A stretch of DNA of 64,000 bases, taken from assembly GCA_021156365.1 (NCBI GenBank), contig JAJNDK010000009.1, forward strand, positions 1 to 64,000, read 5' to 3'. This stretch comes from Bacteroidota bacterium. GTDB taxonomy: Bacteria; Bacteroidota; Bacteroidia; B-17B0; Aurantibacillaceae. Every line of letters begins with the position of its first letter. Within the stretch, counting starts at the first letter, position 1. The notes beneath the pieces are model-generated. The model was not told the origin of the DNA, did no database searches, and saw only the letters and a program-made list of their open reading frames with translations. Position numbers and translations under genes: made by a program. Positions 7,174-16,292 of this stretch are shown piece by piece.

Positions 7174-9665
7174 TATTTTGTTTCCTTATTCTTTGGAATG
7201 CTCAGCAGGTTCACAAACAAACGATACGCTCCCGGAACACCTGCAGGCAGCTCGCGGAAGAACACCAGACCACTGTACACAAAATTCCCTTTACCGTGCT
7301 TCGCCACGATCAGGCTTCCATCCTGTGATTTCTCACCGGGATCATTCATGTTGAAAACCGTCTCGTAGTTCTTATCTAATTCCGTCGCAAAATAAATTCC
7401 GCGTTCCTGGATCCAGCCATCAAAATCTGCTTTTGAGATCTTATTCGGGAAGTTCAAAACAGGGTGGTTTTCGTTGATGAAACTTACTTCGGCTTTTTCA
7501 TCGGTCACACGATTCCTTGAAACAGTGAACGGATACGGTCCGATCTTCGCAACTACCGGCCCTACCCTGCTGTTGGTATTGTATTGTACCACCAGGTTAC
7601 CGCCATTCTTTACGTACTCCATCAGCTTGTTGTAATGTACCTGCAAACGCTCATTCGTATTGTAGGCACGCACGCCTGTAACAATTGCATCGTATTTGGA
7701 AAGATCTGCAGTCGCCAGCATATCGTCATTCAGCTCTGTAACTGTATACCCGATCTGTTTCAGGCAAGCTTCCACATCATCACCCGCACCCGGAATATAG
7801 GCGATATTGGTTCCGGTCTTCTTAAGATCCAATGGCACTAATTCTGCTTTTGCGTCTGACAGGATGAACTGGTAAGGAATATGATCGTATTCGATCCGTT
7901 GAATGCTTTTCGAAAATAGTTCTTCACCGATCTTAATGCTTGCTTTTAATTGCCCTTTCTGTGCATTCGGTGAAGGGATCACCTGTGCAGGAATACTGAT
8001 CTCATCTCCTTTATTCGCGAGATTGAATTGCGGATCTTTGATCGTTATCACCCACCCGGCAGGTGCATTCAACTGTACCGTACCGCTTACATTAGCCGTA
8101 TTCGCTTTCACCAGCAGGTAAACATCTTTGGCTTTCGTATCCGAAAACACAAATACCTTTTCGGAAACAGAAACCGTGGCCGGAGGCAATACTTCAAAAG
8201 GCCGGTAGATCTCTCCTTTCACGGGGTCCGTGTATTTGTAGGTCAATGGTCGTTCGATCTTTAGGTTCAGATCACCGATCGTTATAGTGTATACAACTTT
8301 TGCCTTCGGCTGATTATCCGGAGTGCCCCTGAGCAATTGATCCGTCACTGTGTACAATGCAGGAGAGTGCGCATCTTTCAACCAGTAGGGATCGGAATAA
8401 GAAAGCGCTGCCGGCAAATTTGTTTTGTGTTTAAAGGTATACAGCTCATTCATTTTCATGGTCAGCGCTGTGGTAGAATCATCCTGCAAAAAGGAAACCG
8501 AATTCAGTTTGATCACTGTATTGTTTTTTACAACGGCCTGTGCAGTAATATTCACGGGCTTCCCGGGAATACCCATGTAATCACTGGCATATGCTTCTGC
8601 CCATAAGCCTCCACAGGCCAGCAAGAGGTTTTCTGTTTCTATGAGCTTCTGCTGTTTCCAGTATTGAACATCCGTGTTGGCAGAATTCAGCTTTTGTAAT
8701 TCTTTATAAATAACCAGTAAGTCTTTTACACTGTTTTCAGGCAGTAACGGGTTGTACTTGTTCAGGCAGGCCTCCACGAGTGCACCGATCTTTTCCGTTT
8801 CTTTGAAGCGTTTCCAGCTTTGATCGATCCCTTCGAATACATCTTTTTTTGCCGAATCACCCTTCAGGAATTTAAAATATTCCAGGGAAGTGCCTCTTCC
8901 CTTTGCTGATCCGAAGCCCTGGCTCTTGTGCATAGAACGACTGTCTGCAGCGATCTCCCCGTAATATTTTCCGAGCAATGGATTAAAAACACCCACATCG
9001 ATCTTCAACTGGTCTTCGGCAGTGGTATTGGTAGTGCCAAAATTAAAGGTGTTCCAGAACAGTCGTTTTGTTTTCCACACCTGTACATATTTTAACTGCT
9101 CCGGGAATTTTGCAGGGTCGGCCGCTGCATCAAATGCTTCCTGTGCAAGAATGGCAGAAGCTGTGTGATGGCCATGCCCGCCTTCACCCGTAGTAGGGAA
9201 ACGGCAAATGATCACATCCGGTTTGAATTTACGAATGGCCCAAACCACATCCGCCAGCACCGAATCTTTGTTCCAGATCCCAAAGGTCTCTTCCGGGTTT
9301 TTGGAAAAACCGAAATCATTGGCACGTGTAAAGAACTGTTCTGCACCATCCGTACGCCGGGCAGCTAACAATTCATTCGTGCGGATCAGGCCCAGTAGTT
9401 CGCCCTGCTCCTTTCCGATCAGGTTTTGCCCGCCATCACCTCGCGTAAGTGAAAGGTAGCCGGTACGCAGTTTTTTTTCATTTGCCAGGTAGCCCAGCAA
9501 GCGGGTATTCTCATCATCCGGGTGAGCCGCCACATAGAGAACGGATCCGACTGTGTTAAGCTTTTTGAGCGACTGTAATAGTTCAGCTGAATTGTATTGT
9601 TTTTGTGTTTGTGCAGAACAGATACCTGTGAGTGCAAACAGCGTAATAAGTAGTCTCATTTTCAT
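7173..9665 (-). CDS. Secreted PIG-L (LmbE-type) deacetylase
   Basis: About 830 residues from the ATG at 9665, chosen because a signal peptide follows directly (MKMRLLITLFALTG...SAQ); an upstream ATG at 9713 only adds an unlikely leader. The N-terminal PIG-L domain (about residues 35-230) has the zinc motif AHPDDE (H48, D50, D51) and a later GHGHH. PIG-L enzymes remove N-acetyl groups from sugars. The remaining 600 residues include beta-sandwich-like stretches and a C-terminal GATase-like fold (YDAIVTGVRAYN...). Export and coupling to a transporter suggest a role in scavenging amino sugars. Stop and next start overlap by one base. Confidence 0.85.
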   Translation of the reverse strand: MKMRLLITLFALTGICSAQTQKQYNSAELLQSLKKLNTVGSVLYVAAHPDDENTRLLGYLANEKKLRTGYLSLTRGDGGQNLIGKEQGELLGLIRTNELLAARRTDGAEQFFTRANDFGFSKNPEETFGIWNKDSVLADVVWAIRKFKPDVIICRFPTTGEGGHGHHTASAILAQEAFDAAADPAKFPEQLKYVQVWKTKRLFWNTFNFGTTNTTAEDQLKIDVGVFNPLLGKYYGEIAADSRSMHKSQGFGSAKGRGTSLEYFKFLKGDSAKKDVFEGIDQSWKRFKETEKIGALVEACLNKYNPLLPENSVKDLLVIYKELQKLNSANTDVQYWKQQKLIETENLLLACGGLWAEAYASDYMGIPGKPVNITAQAVVKNNTVIKLNSVSFLQDDSTTALTMKMNELYTFKHKTNLPAALSYSDPYWLKDAHSPALYTVTDQLLRGTPDNQPKAKVVYTITIGDLNLKIERPLTYKYTDPVKGEIYRPFEVLPPATVSVSEKVFVFSDTKAKDVYLLVKANTANVSGTVQLNAPAGWVITIKDPQFNLANKGDEISIPAQVIPSPNAQKGQLKASIKIGEELFSKSIQRIEYDHIPYQFILSDAKAELVPLDLKKTGTNIAYIPGAGDDVEACLKQIGYTVTELNDDMLATADLSKYDAIVTGVRAYNTNERLQVHYNKLMEYVKNGGNLVVQYNTNSRVGPVVAKIGPYPFTVSRNRVTDEKAEVSFINENHPVLNFPNKISKADFDGWIQERGIYFATELDKNYETVFNMNDPGEKSQDGSLIVAKHGKGNFVYSGLVFFRELPAGVPGAYRLFVNLLSIPKNKETK

Positions 9666-9810
9666 AAGCACGAAAGATACTAAATAGTGAGAAAATGGCA
9701 GGTTCATTAACATCTTTTTCAGGCCGTTCGTACCAATAAAATTATATACCTGCGTATTTATTTTGCGGGCCTTCAGATTCCCTTAAGAATTATAGCCATA
9801 TCTTTAAGTT

Positions 9811-10497
9811 ATGAAAATCCTGCTGGTAGAAGACGAACCTGAATTACGCAAAAGCATCAAACAGTTTTTGTACCAGGAAGGTTATGTAGTGGAATCGGTC
9901 GCGGATTTTATTTCCGCCTCCGAAAAAGCAGCAGGGTATGATTACGATTGTGTGCTCCTGGACATTACACTCCCTAAAGGGAATGGTCTGGAGATCATAG
10001 ATCAGCTTAAAAAAAACAAGTCCAAAGCCGGTATTATCATTATTTCTGCTAAAAATTCTACGGATGATAAAGTAAAAGGACTGGATCTGGGCGCAGATGA
10101 TTATTTACCAAAACCTTTCGACCTGGCCGAGCTGAATTCGAGGATAAAAGCATTGATCCGCCGGAAAAATTTCGGGGGATCCAAAAAGATCACTGTAAAT
10201 GAAATAAGCATTGTTCCCGAAGAAAGACTGGTTAAGGTAAACGAAGAAGTGGTTCCTTTAACTGCCAAAGAGTATGAGCTGCTGCTTTTTTTTATCAGTA
10301 ATAAGAACCGGGTAGTATCCAAAAACACCATCGCAGAACATCTGTTGGGAGACAATTCGGACCAGATGGACAACTACGATTTTATTTATGTGCATTTGCG
10401 TAATCTCCGGAAAAAGCTGACAGATAAAGGCTGCCGGGATTATGTCCAAACCATATACGGGATAGGTTATAAATTCGATAACACCATAAACGAATGA
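9811..10497 (+). CDS. OmpR-family response regulator
   Basis: A 228-residue regulator. The receiver domain (1-118) carries acidic pocket residues in VEDEPE, phospho-acceptor D51 (LLDITLP) and the switch lysine K101 (YLPKPF). The C-terminal winged-helix DNA-binding domain (about 128-224) ends in VQTIYGIGYKF, typical of OmpR/PhoB proteins. Its ATG follows a TATCTTTA box by about 10 bp. The stop overlaps the start of the histidine kinase by 4 bp (ATGA), so the two form a two-component pair. Confidence 0.95.
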   Translation: MKILLVEDEPELRKSIKQFLYQEGYVVESVADFISASEKAAGYDYDCVLLDITLPKGNGLEIIDQLKKNKSKAGIIIISAKNSTDDKVKGLDLGADDYLPKPFDLAELNSRIKALIRRKNFGGSKKITVNEISIVPEERLVKVNEEVVPLTAKEYELLLFFISNKNRVVSKNTIAEHLLGDNSDQMDNYDFIYVHLRNLRKKLTDKGCRDYVQTIYGIGYKFDNTINE

Positions 10498-11765
10498 AAC
10501 TGCTTAACAAGACCCTGCTGTATTATGTATTGATAAGTATTCCCCTGCTTATCGCAGCTTGTTTTTTTTCGTACTACACCGTTCGGGGAGAATTGATGGA
10601 AGCAACAGATGAGGCCCTGCAAAGGGAGCAGGTGATCGCTGAGAACAGGATCACAAAAGGACTTTCAGCAGACATCGTTTATTTCGACATCGACAGTTTG
10701 TCCACGATCCGGCTTTGCCCCGATCCTGTTGTGACAAACAACTACAAAGACACCAGCATCTACGATCCTTTCGAAGAAGAAATGGTGAAGTACCGGGTCC
10801 TTCGCAGCAGCCATTCATCCTCCGGGAAAATTTATCTGATCACCATCATGAAGCCGATGGCAGAAGATGATGACCTCCTGGAAAGTCTGAGTACTTCATT
10901 TGTTATTATCCTTATACTGCTTATACTGGTATTCTTTACCGTAAGCTGGTTCCTGTCAAGATCCATCTGGAAACCATTTTATAAGATCCTGGAGCAGCTG
11001 AATGCTTTTGACACCCGAAAAAACATGAATGTTCCATTTGAAAACAGCTCTACAAAAGAATTTGCACAACTAAGTGAAGCGCTGGAACGCATGAGTCAAC
11101 GGATCTATGCCGATTACCTGCACCAAAAAGAGTTTACGGAAAATGCATCACATGAAATGCAGACACCACTGGCAGTTCTCAAAGCAAATCTTTCTCTCCT
11201 TATGCAATCACAGAATTTGAAACAGGAAGAGATGGACCAGTTGCAGGTGATGGAAAACACCATTAAAAAACTGGGATCCTTGAATAAATCGCTGGTACTG
11301 CTTTCTAAGATCGAGAACAAACACTTTGCAGAAAGTACGACTGTAAACATGAACGAACGGATAACTGCAGCACTCGGGATTTTTAAAGAAACAGCAGAAG
11401 CAAAGAAAATAGCGATTACAACGGAACTTCAGGACTCGCTGAAAGTGCAGATGGATTCCGTGCTTGCAGATATCCTGATCACCAACCTGCTGCAAAATTC
11501 GATCAGGCATAATGTGACAGGAGGAAGCATCAATATCCGGACAGACAAAAACTCGCTGATGTTTTCAAACACGGGGGACCGGCTTAGCATTTCGGAAGAA
11601 GAATTATTCATTCGTTTTAAAAAGAACGATGCATCAAAAGATTCATTAGGGCTTGGGCTTTCCATTCTAAAAAGCATTACCGACATTTATAAAATGAAGA
11701 TCGGCTATTCCTATTCAAACAATCGACACGAATTCCGTATTCAGTTCCCTAAAGATTTACTTTAG
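10494..11765 (+). CDS. Sensor histidine kinase
   Basis: A 423-residue HisKA-type kinase. A first membrane segment lies at about residues 8-28, a periplasmic sensor region at 30-133, and a second membrane segment at 134-156. The H box is ASHEMQTPLAVLKA with H220. The N box is NLLQNSIRHN, and the G boxes include SNTGD and LGLGLSILKS. It phosphorylates the OmpR-type regulator encoded just upstream. The signal is unknown; the short periplasmic region has no recognisable fold. The next gene, a PepSY-like exported protein 37 bp on, may be a target or part of sensing. Confidence 0.93.
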   Translation: MKLLNKTLLYYVLISIPLLIAACFFSYYTVRGELMEATDEALQREQVIAENRITKGLSADIVYFDIDSLSTIRLCPDPVVTNNYKDTSIYDPFEEEMVKYRVLRSSHSSSGKIYLITIMKPMAEDDDLLESLSTSFVIILILLILVFFTVSWFLSRSIWKPFYKILEQLNAFDTRKNMNVPFENSSTKEFAQLSEALERMSQRIYADYLHQKEFTENASHEMQTPLAVLKANLSLLMQSQNLKQEEMDQLQVMENTIKKLGSLNKSLVLLSKIENKHFAESTTVNMNERITAALGIFKETAEAKKIAITTELQDSLKVQMDSVLADILITNLLQNSIRHNVTGGSINIRTDKNSLMFSNTGDRLSISEEELFIRFKKNDASKDSLGLGLSILKSITDIYKMKIGYSYSNNRHEFRIQFPKDLL

Positions 11766-11802
11766 ATTTACGCAGTACATTTGAATACTAAATATAAACA
11801 CT

Positions 11803-12264
11803 ATGAAAACAATCTTTATCACCCTGGCTGGTTTATTCAGTATTATATCAGCCAATGCCCAGAAATTAAAAGAAGCAGAAATTCCTGCCCCGGTAAAAGA
11901 ATCCTTTGCGAAAGAATTTTCGGGAGTCAAAGCCAACGAATGGCAAAAAGAAGGCAATACCTACGAAGCAGAATTCGATCTTAAAAAAACAGAAACTTCC
12001 GCTACTTTTTCAGCAGATGGCAAGCTGTTGGAAACCGAGCAGGAAATTGCAGTGACAACTCTTCCAAAAGCGGCATCGGACTATGTCACTAAAAACTACC
12101 CGGGACACAAACTATCCGAAGCTTCCAGGATAACCGAATCCGGCACTAATAAAGTCTTCTACGAGGCAGAAGTGAAGAAAGGAAAAGAAGGAACGGATCT
12201 CATTTTTGACGATACAGGAAATTTCATCCGGAAAGAGGAAGCCAAACAAGAAGATAAAGACTAA
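11803..12264 (+). CDS. PepSY-like exported protein
   Basis: A 153-residue protein with a signal peptide ending near SANAQ, followed by two PepSY-like (DUF2874-type) repeats: roughly 20-75 (PAPVKESFAKEF...WQKEGNTYEAEF) and 85-150 (LPKAASDYVTKNYPG...KVFYEAEV). Such proteins are common beside two-component systems in Bacteroidota and may be periplasmic inhibitors or ligands, but no function is proven. It lies 37 bp after the histidine kinase and is probably its regulon member. The start is the ATG at 11803, directly before the signal peptide. Confidence 0.8.
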   Translation: MKTIFITLAGLFSIISANAQKLKEAEIPAPVKESFAKEFSGVKANEWQKEGNTYEAEFDLKKTETSATFSADGKLLETEQEIAVTTLPKAASDYVTKNYPGHKLSEASRITESGTNKVFYEAEVKKGKEGTDLIFDDTGNFIRKEEAKQEDKD

Positions 12265-12294
12265 CATTTCCTCAAATACCCTATCTTTAGTCCT

Positions 12295-13611
12295 GTGAAT
12301 TTTTACAGGCTCTATAAGGAATCAGGTGTGATCGAAAAGGTCACACTTTTTTTATTTACAGCTTTTCTTATTCTTATCGCTTTTTGCAACCGGCTGAGTA
12401 TTGACGATCTTTTTTTCAAATACAGGATAGATACCGTAGGGCTTTCCGGGATCATCGATACACAGTACAGCCGCGTGATGGCCTATTTCCTGAATGGTTG
12501 TATTATTGCGATGGACAGCCGGTTTGTGTATATACTTTACAACCTCCTTAGTATTGCCGCATTTGCTTATTACCTTATAAAATTCGTTATTTTATTGCTT
12601 CCCGCTGATTATCTTGCCCGCAAACGGTTTGCCCTCCTGTTTTTCCTCTTCGTTTTCTTCTGTTGCTCGGGACCCGACGAATTGTTTTTCTGGTACACAC
12701 AGGTAAGCACTTATCTGTGGTGTACTACCTGCATACTGCTCGTTGCCTGTTTTATACTGGATGGATTCAAACACAAATGGCGGATCCCTTTGTTTTTTAT
12801 TGCCTGTTTGTTTATCGGGAGCAGCAGCGAATTCCTGGCATTGCAATTCCTGTTCTTATTGCTGATCGCAGTCATCTGCAAAAAGATTACGTTTTTTACT
12901 TCCAAACATCGTATTATATACAGCATTGGTATTTTATTGCTGCTCACTTCCCTGATCGTTACACTTACTTCTCCGGGAACTGCCACAAGAAGCGAGATCC
13001 TTGAAGAGGCGGGAATACCAGGCACGATACTGATCACCCTGGCTTCCATGTTCAGCTACTTTCTCCGCCCGATGCTCTGGCCGGGACTGCTGTATGTGAT
13101 CCTGTTTGTTTTGCTGTTCATTGGCATGGGAACGCAGCAAAAAAAATCACCAAAAATCCGCTTCGGTGAATTTGCGCTTTATCTCCTTTTCGTCTTTTGT
13201 AGCATGCTTCTTACGAGCTATCAGCTGAACGATATTACGCCAAAGCGTGCTCTTCTGATCTGTGACCTGATCGGCTTGTTCCTGCTGGCAAAAACCGCTA
13301 TGCTTGTGGGTCGTTACATAAAGCTGTCTTCATGGTTCACCGGGTGGCTGAGATCCGTCTTACTCCTGTTGTTGTTAGTATTCATGACCTTTGAAGTAGT
13401 GCTGGCGGATCAGTATGCGAATGCCTATGATGCGCGGGAAGAAGTGCTACAGGAATCGAAGCGTGACCCCATTCCGGTGAGCCGCCTGCCCACACCCTAT
13501 TTCATCCAGGCATGTAATATCAGTACTGACAGCCTTGATTTCAGGAATCAGCACCTGAAGCTGTCCCATCATTTGAAAGCCAATATCATTGAATTGCATA
13601 TCGACAGATGA
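12295..13611 (+). CDS. Polytopic membrane protein (glycosyltransferase-like, DUF6056-type)
   Basis: A 438-residue integral membrane protein with about 9-11 hydrophobic helices, starting at a GTG. An aromatic-rich loop between early helices (GPDELFFWYTQVSTYLW) recalls DUF6056 / membrane glycosyltransferase-like proteins, in which such loops hold the lipid-sugar site; this is a loose match. The last 70 residues are soluble and charged. A TATCTTTA box lies just upstream of the start. No catalytic residues can be assigned with certainty. Confidence 0.6.
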   Translation: MNFYRLYKESGVIEKVTLFLFTAFLILIAFCNRLSIDDLFFKYRIDTVGLSGIIDTQYSRVMAYFLNGCIIAMDSRFVYILYNLLSIAAFAYYLIKFVILLLPADYLARKRFALLFFLFVFFCCSGPDELFFWYTQVSTYLWCTTCILLVACFILDGFKHKWRIPLFFIACLFIGSSSEFLALQFLFLLLIAVICKKITFFTSKHRIIYSIGILLLLTSLIVTLTSPGTATRSEILEEAGIPGTILITLASMFSYFLRPMLWPGLLYVILFVLLFIGMGTQQKKSPKIRFGEFALYLLFVFCSMLLTSYQLNDITPKRALLICDLIGLFLLAKTAMLVGRYIKLSSWFTGWLRSVLLLLLLVFMTFEVVLADQYANAYDAREEVLQESKRDPIPVSRLPTPYFIQACNISTDSLDFRNQHLKLSHHLKANIIELHIDR

Positions 13612-13665
13612 ATGGGGTGCTGAATTTCTTAATCTAGTTCAATGGATCGGACAGGGATCCCGACA

Positions 13666-13673
13666 TACCTTTG
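13666..13673 (+). promoter_or_regulatory. -7 box (TACCTTTG) for the pirin gene
   Basis: TACCTTTG matches the TAnnTTTG consensus. It lies 46 bp upstream of the ATG at 13720, in the only spacer before the pirin-nitroreductase pair. Confidence 0.55.
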
Positions 13674-13719
13674 TAGTGTTAAGTTTATGCATAAACACTA
13701 AAGACAAGAAATAAATAAC

Positions 13720-14595
13720 ATGGATCGTAAAGATTTTATAAAAAAAGGACTGATGGGCACAGGAATGTTTGTTGCAACGGCAAGCCTGGGCAATGTCCTC
13801 AAAAACGATATCGATGAGCTGGCAGAGCTCGAACAGATCGGATTCAATCATTTACCCAACCCCAAAACAAAGATCATGGCAAATTCAGTATTACATAAAG
13901 CGGAGACCCGCGGACACGCTAACCACGGCTGGTTAGACAGTCATCACACCTTTAGCTTTGCTAATTATTACAATCCCGAAAGAATGCACTTTGGTGTATT
14001 GCGTGTACTCAACGACGACCGCGTGGATCCGGGAATGGGTTTTGGCACGCATCCACATGATAATATGGAGATCATTTCCATTCCACTGGAAGGCGACCTG
14101 GAGCACAAAGACAGTATGAATAACGTTGCCACCATCAAACATGGCGACATACAGGTAATGAGCGCCGGAACAGGTATTCAGCACAGTGAGTACAACAAGA
14201 ACAAAGATAAGCTCACCAAATTCCTGCAGATCTGGGTGTTCCCTAACAAGAAAGATGTAACACCGCGGTATGACCAGATAACGCTGAATGCAGCAGACCG
14301 GCACAACAAATTCCAGCAGATCCTTTCGCCGAATGCAGACGATGAAGGTGTATGGATCCACCAGGATGCCTGGTTCCACCTCGGTAAATTCGATAAGGAT
14401 AAAAAAGCTGAATACAATATCAAACGCAAAGGCAACGGAGTGTATATATTTGTATTAAAAGGCGATGTGGCGGTAGATGGACAGCAATTGAATCAAAGAG
14501 ACGGATACGGTGTATGGGACATGGAGAAAATACAATTAACAGCCAATTCCCAGGATGCAGAAGTACTGCTGATGGATGTACCGATGACGATGTAA
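13720..14595 (+). CDS. Pirin family protein with N-terminal leader
   Basis: A 291-residue protein. From Met53 onward it is a normal-length pirin (bicupin): metal-site residues appear in GTHPHDNMEI and in GTGIQHSEYN, with the second cupin at about 200-290. Pirins may act as quercetinases or redox-linked regulators and are usually cytosolic. The first 52 residues form a Tat-like leader (DRKDFIKKG followed by a Gly/Ala/Met-rich stretch), but the second arginine of the twin-arginine pair is a lysine. The internal ATG at 13876 could give a cytosolic form. A nitroreductase gene follows after 12 bp. Confidence 0.88.
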   Translation: MDRKDFIKKGLMGTGMFVATASLGNVLKNDIDELAELEQIGFNHLPNPKTKIMANSVLHKAETRGHANHGWLDSHHTFSFANYYNPERMHFGVLRVLNDDRVDPGMGFGTHPHDNMEIISIPLEGDLEHKDSMNNVATIKHGDIQVMSAGTGIQHSEYNKNKDKLTKFLQIWVFPNKKDVTPRYDQITLNAADRHNKFQQILSPNADDEGVWIHQDAWFHLGKFDKDKKAEYNIKRKGNGVYIFVLKGDVAVDGQQLNQRDGYGVWDMEKIQLTANSQDAEVLLMDVPMTM

Positions 14596-14607
14596 ACTAA
14601 AAAATGT

Positions 14608-15183
14608 ATGAGCGAAATAAAAGAAGCAAAAACACAGTACGAAGTTATTGACCTGATCAGAAAACGCTGGAGCGCCCGGAGCTTTTTAGGAAAAGAAATC
14701 ACGGAGAAAGACCTGATGGCCATCCTGGAAGCCGGGAGCTGGGCCTTCAGCGGAAACAACGAACAACCCTGGAGAGTGATCCCCGCACACCGCGGTTCGG
14801 AGAATTTCGAAAAGATAGTGGCTGCCCTCGCACCTGGTAATACGCCCTGGGCAAAGAATGCAGCTGTATTAATGGTAAGTGTTGCAAAGACCACTGCAGA
14901 CAAGGAAGGGAATCCGTTTAATGCCTACGCTGAGCACGATCTGGGAACATTTAATGCAACACTGGCATTGCAGGCATTTTCGATGGGGATCTTTTCGCAT
15001 CCGATGGCCGGCTTCGATAAAAGCAAGATCAGTGCTTCTTTTTCGCTGGCAGAAAACCTGAAACCCATGGTCGTAATTGCGCTCGGGTACCTGGACGAAG
15101 CCGACAAGCTGGAAGAGCCTTATAAAACCAGGGAACTGACTGCCCGCACACGCAAAGCCGTAAGCGAGCTGATCTTAAAATAA
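14608..15183 (+). CDS. Nitroreductase family protein
   Basis: A 191-residue flavin-dependent nitroreductase-like protein. The N-terminal phosphate-binding pattern KRWSARSF is present, as are GSWAFSGNNEQPWRVIPAHR and the mid-protein LGTFNATLALQAFSMGI dimer helix. Proteins of this group use FMN and NAD(P)H to reduce nitro compounds, quinones or unknown physiological substrates. It follows the pirin gene by 12 bp and is followed by an iron-sulfur protein gene, making a small redox-themed cluster. Confidence 0.9.
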   Translation: MSEIKEAKTQYEVIDLIRKRWSARSFLGKEITEKDLMAILEAGSWAFSGNNEQPWRVIPAHRGSENFEKIVAALAPGNTPWAKNAAVLMVSVAKTTADKEGNPFNAYAEHDLGTFNATLALQAFSMGIFSHPMAGFDKSKISASFSLAENLKPMVVIALGYLDEADKLEEPYKTRELTARTRKAVSELILK

Positions 15184-15200
15184 GGGCTGACCCGGACTTT

Positions 15201-15231
15201 TTGCAAAGCAGCCGGGTATCGCTTATCTTTG
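15201..15231 (+). promoter_or_regulatory. Promoter: TTG, 20-bp spacer, TATCTTTG
   Basis: TTG at 15201-15203 is separated by 20 bp from TATCTTTG at 15224-15231, a good fit to the Bacteroidota -33/-7 pattern. It precedes the ATG at 15250 by 18 bp and favours that start over the TTG at 15229. Confidence 0.65.
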
Positions 15232-15249
15232 AAAAAGCAAGAAGATCGT

Positions 15250-15684
15250 ATGAAAGAGCTCACAAAAAAATACAGCAACGGTGAAGTGACCATCGTATGG
15301 AAACCACATGTGTGTATTCACTCCACCCTCTGCTGGAAAGGAAGCAATGGCCTTCTCAGTGTCTTTAATCCGGCCGAAAAGCCCTGGATCAAACCGGAAG
15401 GCGCTTCTACCGAACGGATCGTGGAGCAGGTCAAAAAATGCCCTTCCGGGGCATTGAGCTACTATATGAACAGCGAGGCAGAAGAGCCTGTAAGCGTGGC
15501 TGCAGAAAATATTGTAGAAGTACTAAGGGACGGGCCCCTCCTCGTATACGGAAATATCACGGTGAAAAAACAGGATGGGGACGAGACGCATACGAACAAA
15601 GTAACTGCTTTCTGCCGCTGCGGGCAATCATCCAACAAGCCCTATTGCGACGGAACACATACCAAAATTGAATTCAAAGGATAA
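15250..15684 (+). CDS. Iron-sulfur protein: Fer4-mono-cluster plus CDGSH domain
   Basis: About 144 residues from the ATG at 15250. The N-terminal part has a 4Fe-4S mono-cluster type motif (HVCIHSTLCWKG followed by a KKCPSGALSY Cys-Pro), and the C-terminal part has a CDGSH zinc-finger-like 2Fe-2S motif (FCRCGQSSNKPYCDGTH). Such two-domain proteins are small electron carriers or stress-linked redox proteins. The neighbouring nitroreductase is a plausible but unproven partner. It has its own promoter. Confidence 0.9.
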   Translation: MKELTKKYSNGEVTIVWKPHVCIHSTLCWKGSNGLLSVFNPAEKPWIKPEGASTERIVEQVKKCPSGALSYYMNSEAEEPVSVAAENIVEVLRDGPLLVYGNITVKKQDGDETHTNKVTAFCRCGQSSNKPYCDGTHTKIEFKG

Positions 15685-15707
15685 GCTTATTTTGGACTGG
15701 TGAAACA

Positions 15708-15835
15708 TGCCGCACCTACGGCGCTTCTATTTTACAGGTTGGATTTTCTCTATTAATATGTCGTCCCTATAGGACTAATCTTTAGCTCCGTAAGAGCGAC
15801 ATAGGCCGATCCCACTGCTTCATAGATGTGACTTA
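15708..15835. repeat. Structured spacer repeat with nested hairpins
   Basis: A GCCG/CGGC hairpin at 15709-15722 is followed by an outer stem TATGTCG (15757-15763) / CGACATA (15797-15803). The outer stem encloses two small hairpins, GTCC/GGAC and GCTC/GAGC, giving a three-way-junction or cloverleaf-like fold. This resembles the short dispersed palindromic elements of Bacteroidota spacers. Only one copy lies in this window, and no reading frame covers it. Confidence 0.6.
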
Positions 15836-15842
15836 AATTCCG

Positions 15843-16250
15843 TCAGTATTCCGAATACCGGAATCCAAGCTCCTTCAGGCAGATAATCGCTTTTTGCAAA
15901 TTTTCTTCCTGCACCAGCAAAAGATCGTATTCAAAAGTAGAAGCGATCGTTATATCAATGCCTGCTTCGGCAAGGGCATGTGTGATGCCCGCGATAAAAC
16001 CCACGCAATAAAATGGTTTTCCACAGCGGACCCTGAGCAATCTCCATTTCTCCGGATTTGCCTCCAGAACTTCTAATAAGTGTTCATTCTCTTCAGAGGT
16101 AACAACGGTAATTTCCGAGCGGTTATGAATGATCTTCAAATGCGCTGCTGCCTGCATATAGGATCGAACCAGGTAATAGCGGTATATGGCAGGCTCCGAT
16201 ACAAATTCACTTGCTGCAATTACTTCCTTTATTGATTTCTGATACGCCAT
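15843..16250 (-). CDS. ACT-domain protein
   Basis: A 135-residue protein with an ACT-like fold of the CASTOR/ACT_7 type. The C-terminal half has the typical GFIAGITHALAEAGIDITIASTFEYDLLLV pattern, in which a small-molecule site lies between strand and helix. Such proteins bind amino acids and regulate metabolism; the ligand is unknown here. It is the downstream gene of a minus-strand run with the PH-like and secreted-protein genes, though gaps of 42 bp make the link uncertain. Confidence 0.8.
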   Translation of the reverse strand: MAYQKSIKEVIAASEFVSEPAIYRYYLVRSYMQAAAHLKIIHNRSEITVVTSEENEHLLEVLEANPEKWRLLRVRCGKPFYCVGFIAGITHALAEAGIDITIASTFEYDLLLVQEENLQKAIICLKELGFRYSEY

Positions 16251-16292
16251 TCTACAGGAACTAAAATAAGAAAGAAATCCGTGTCCGTGAAA

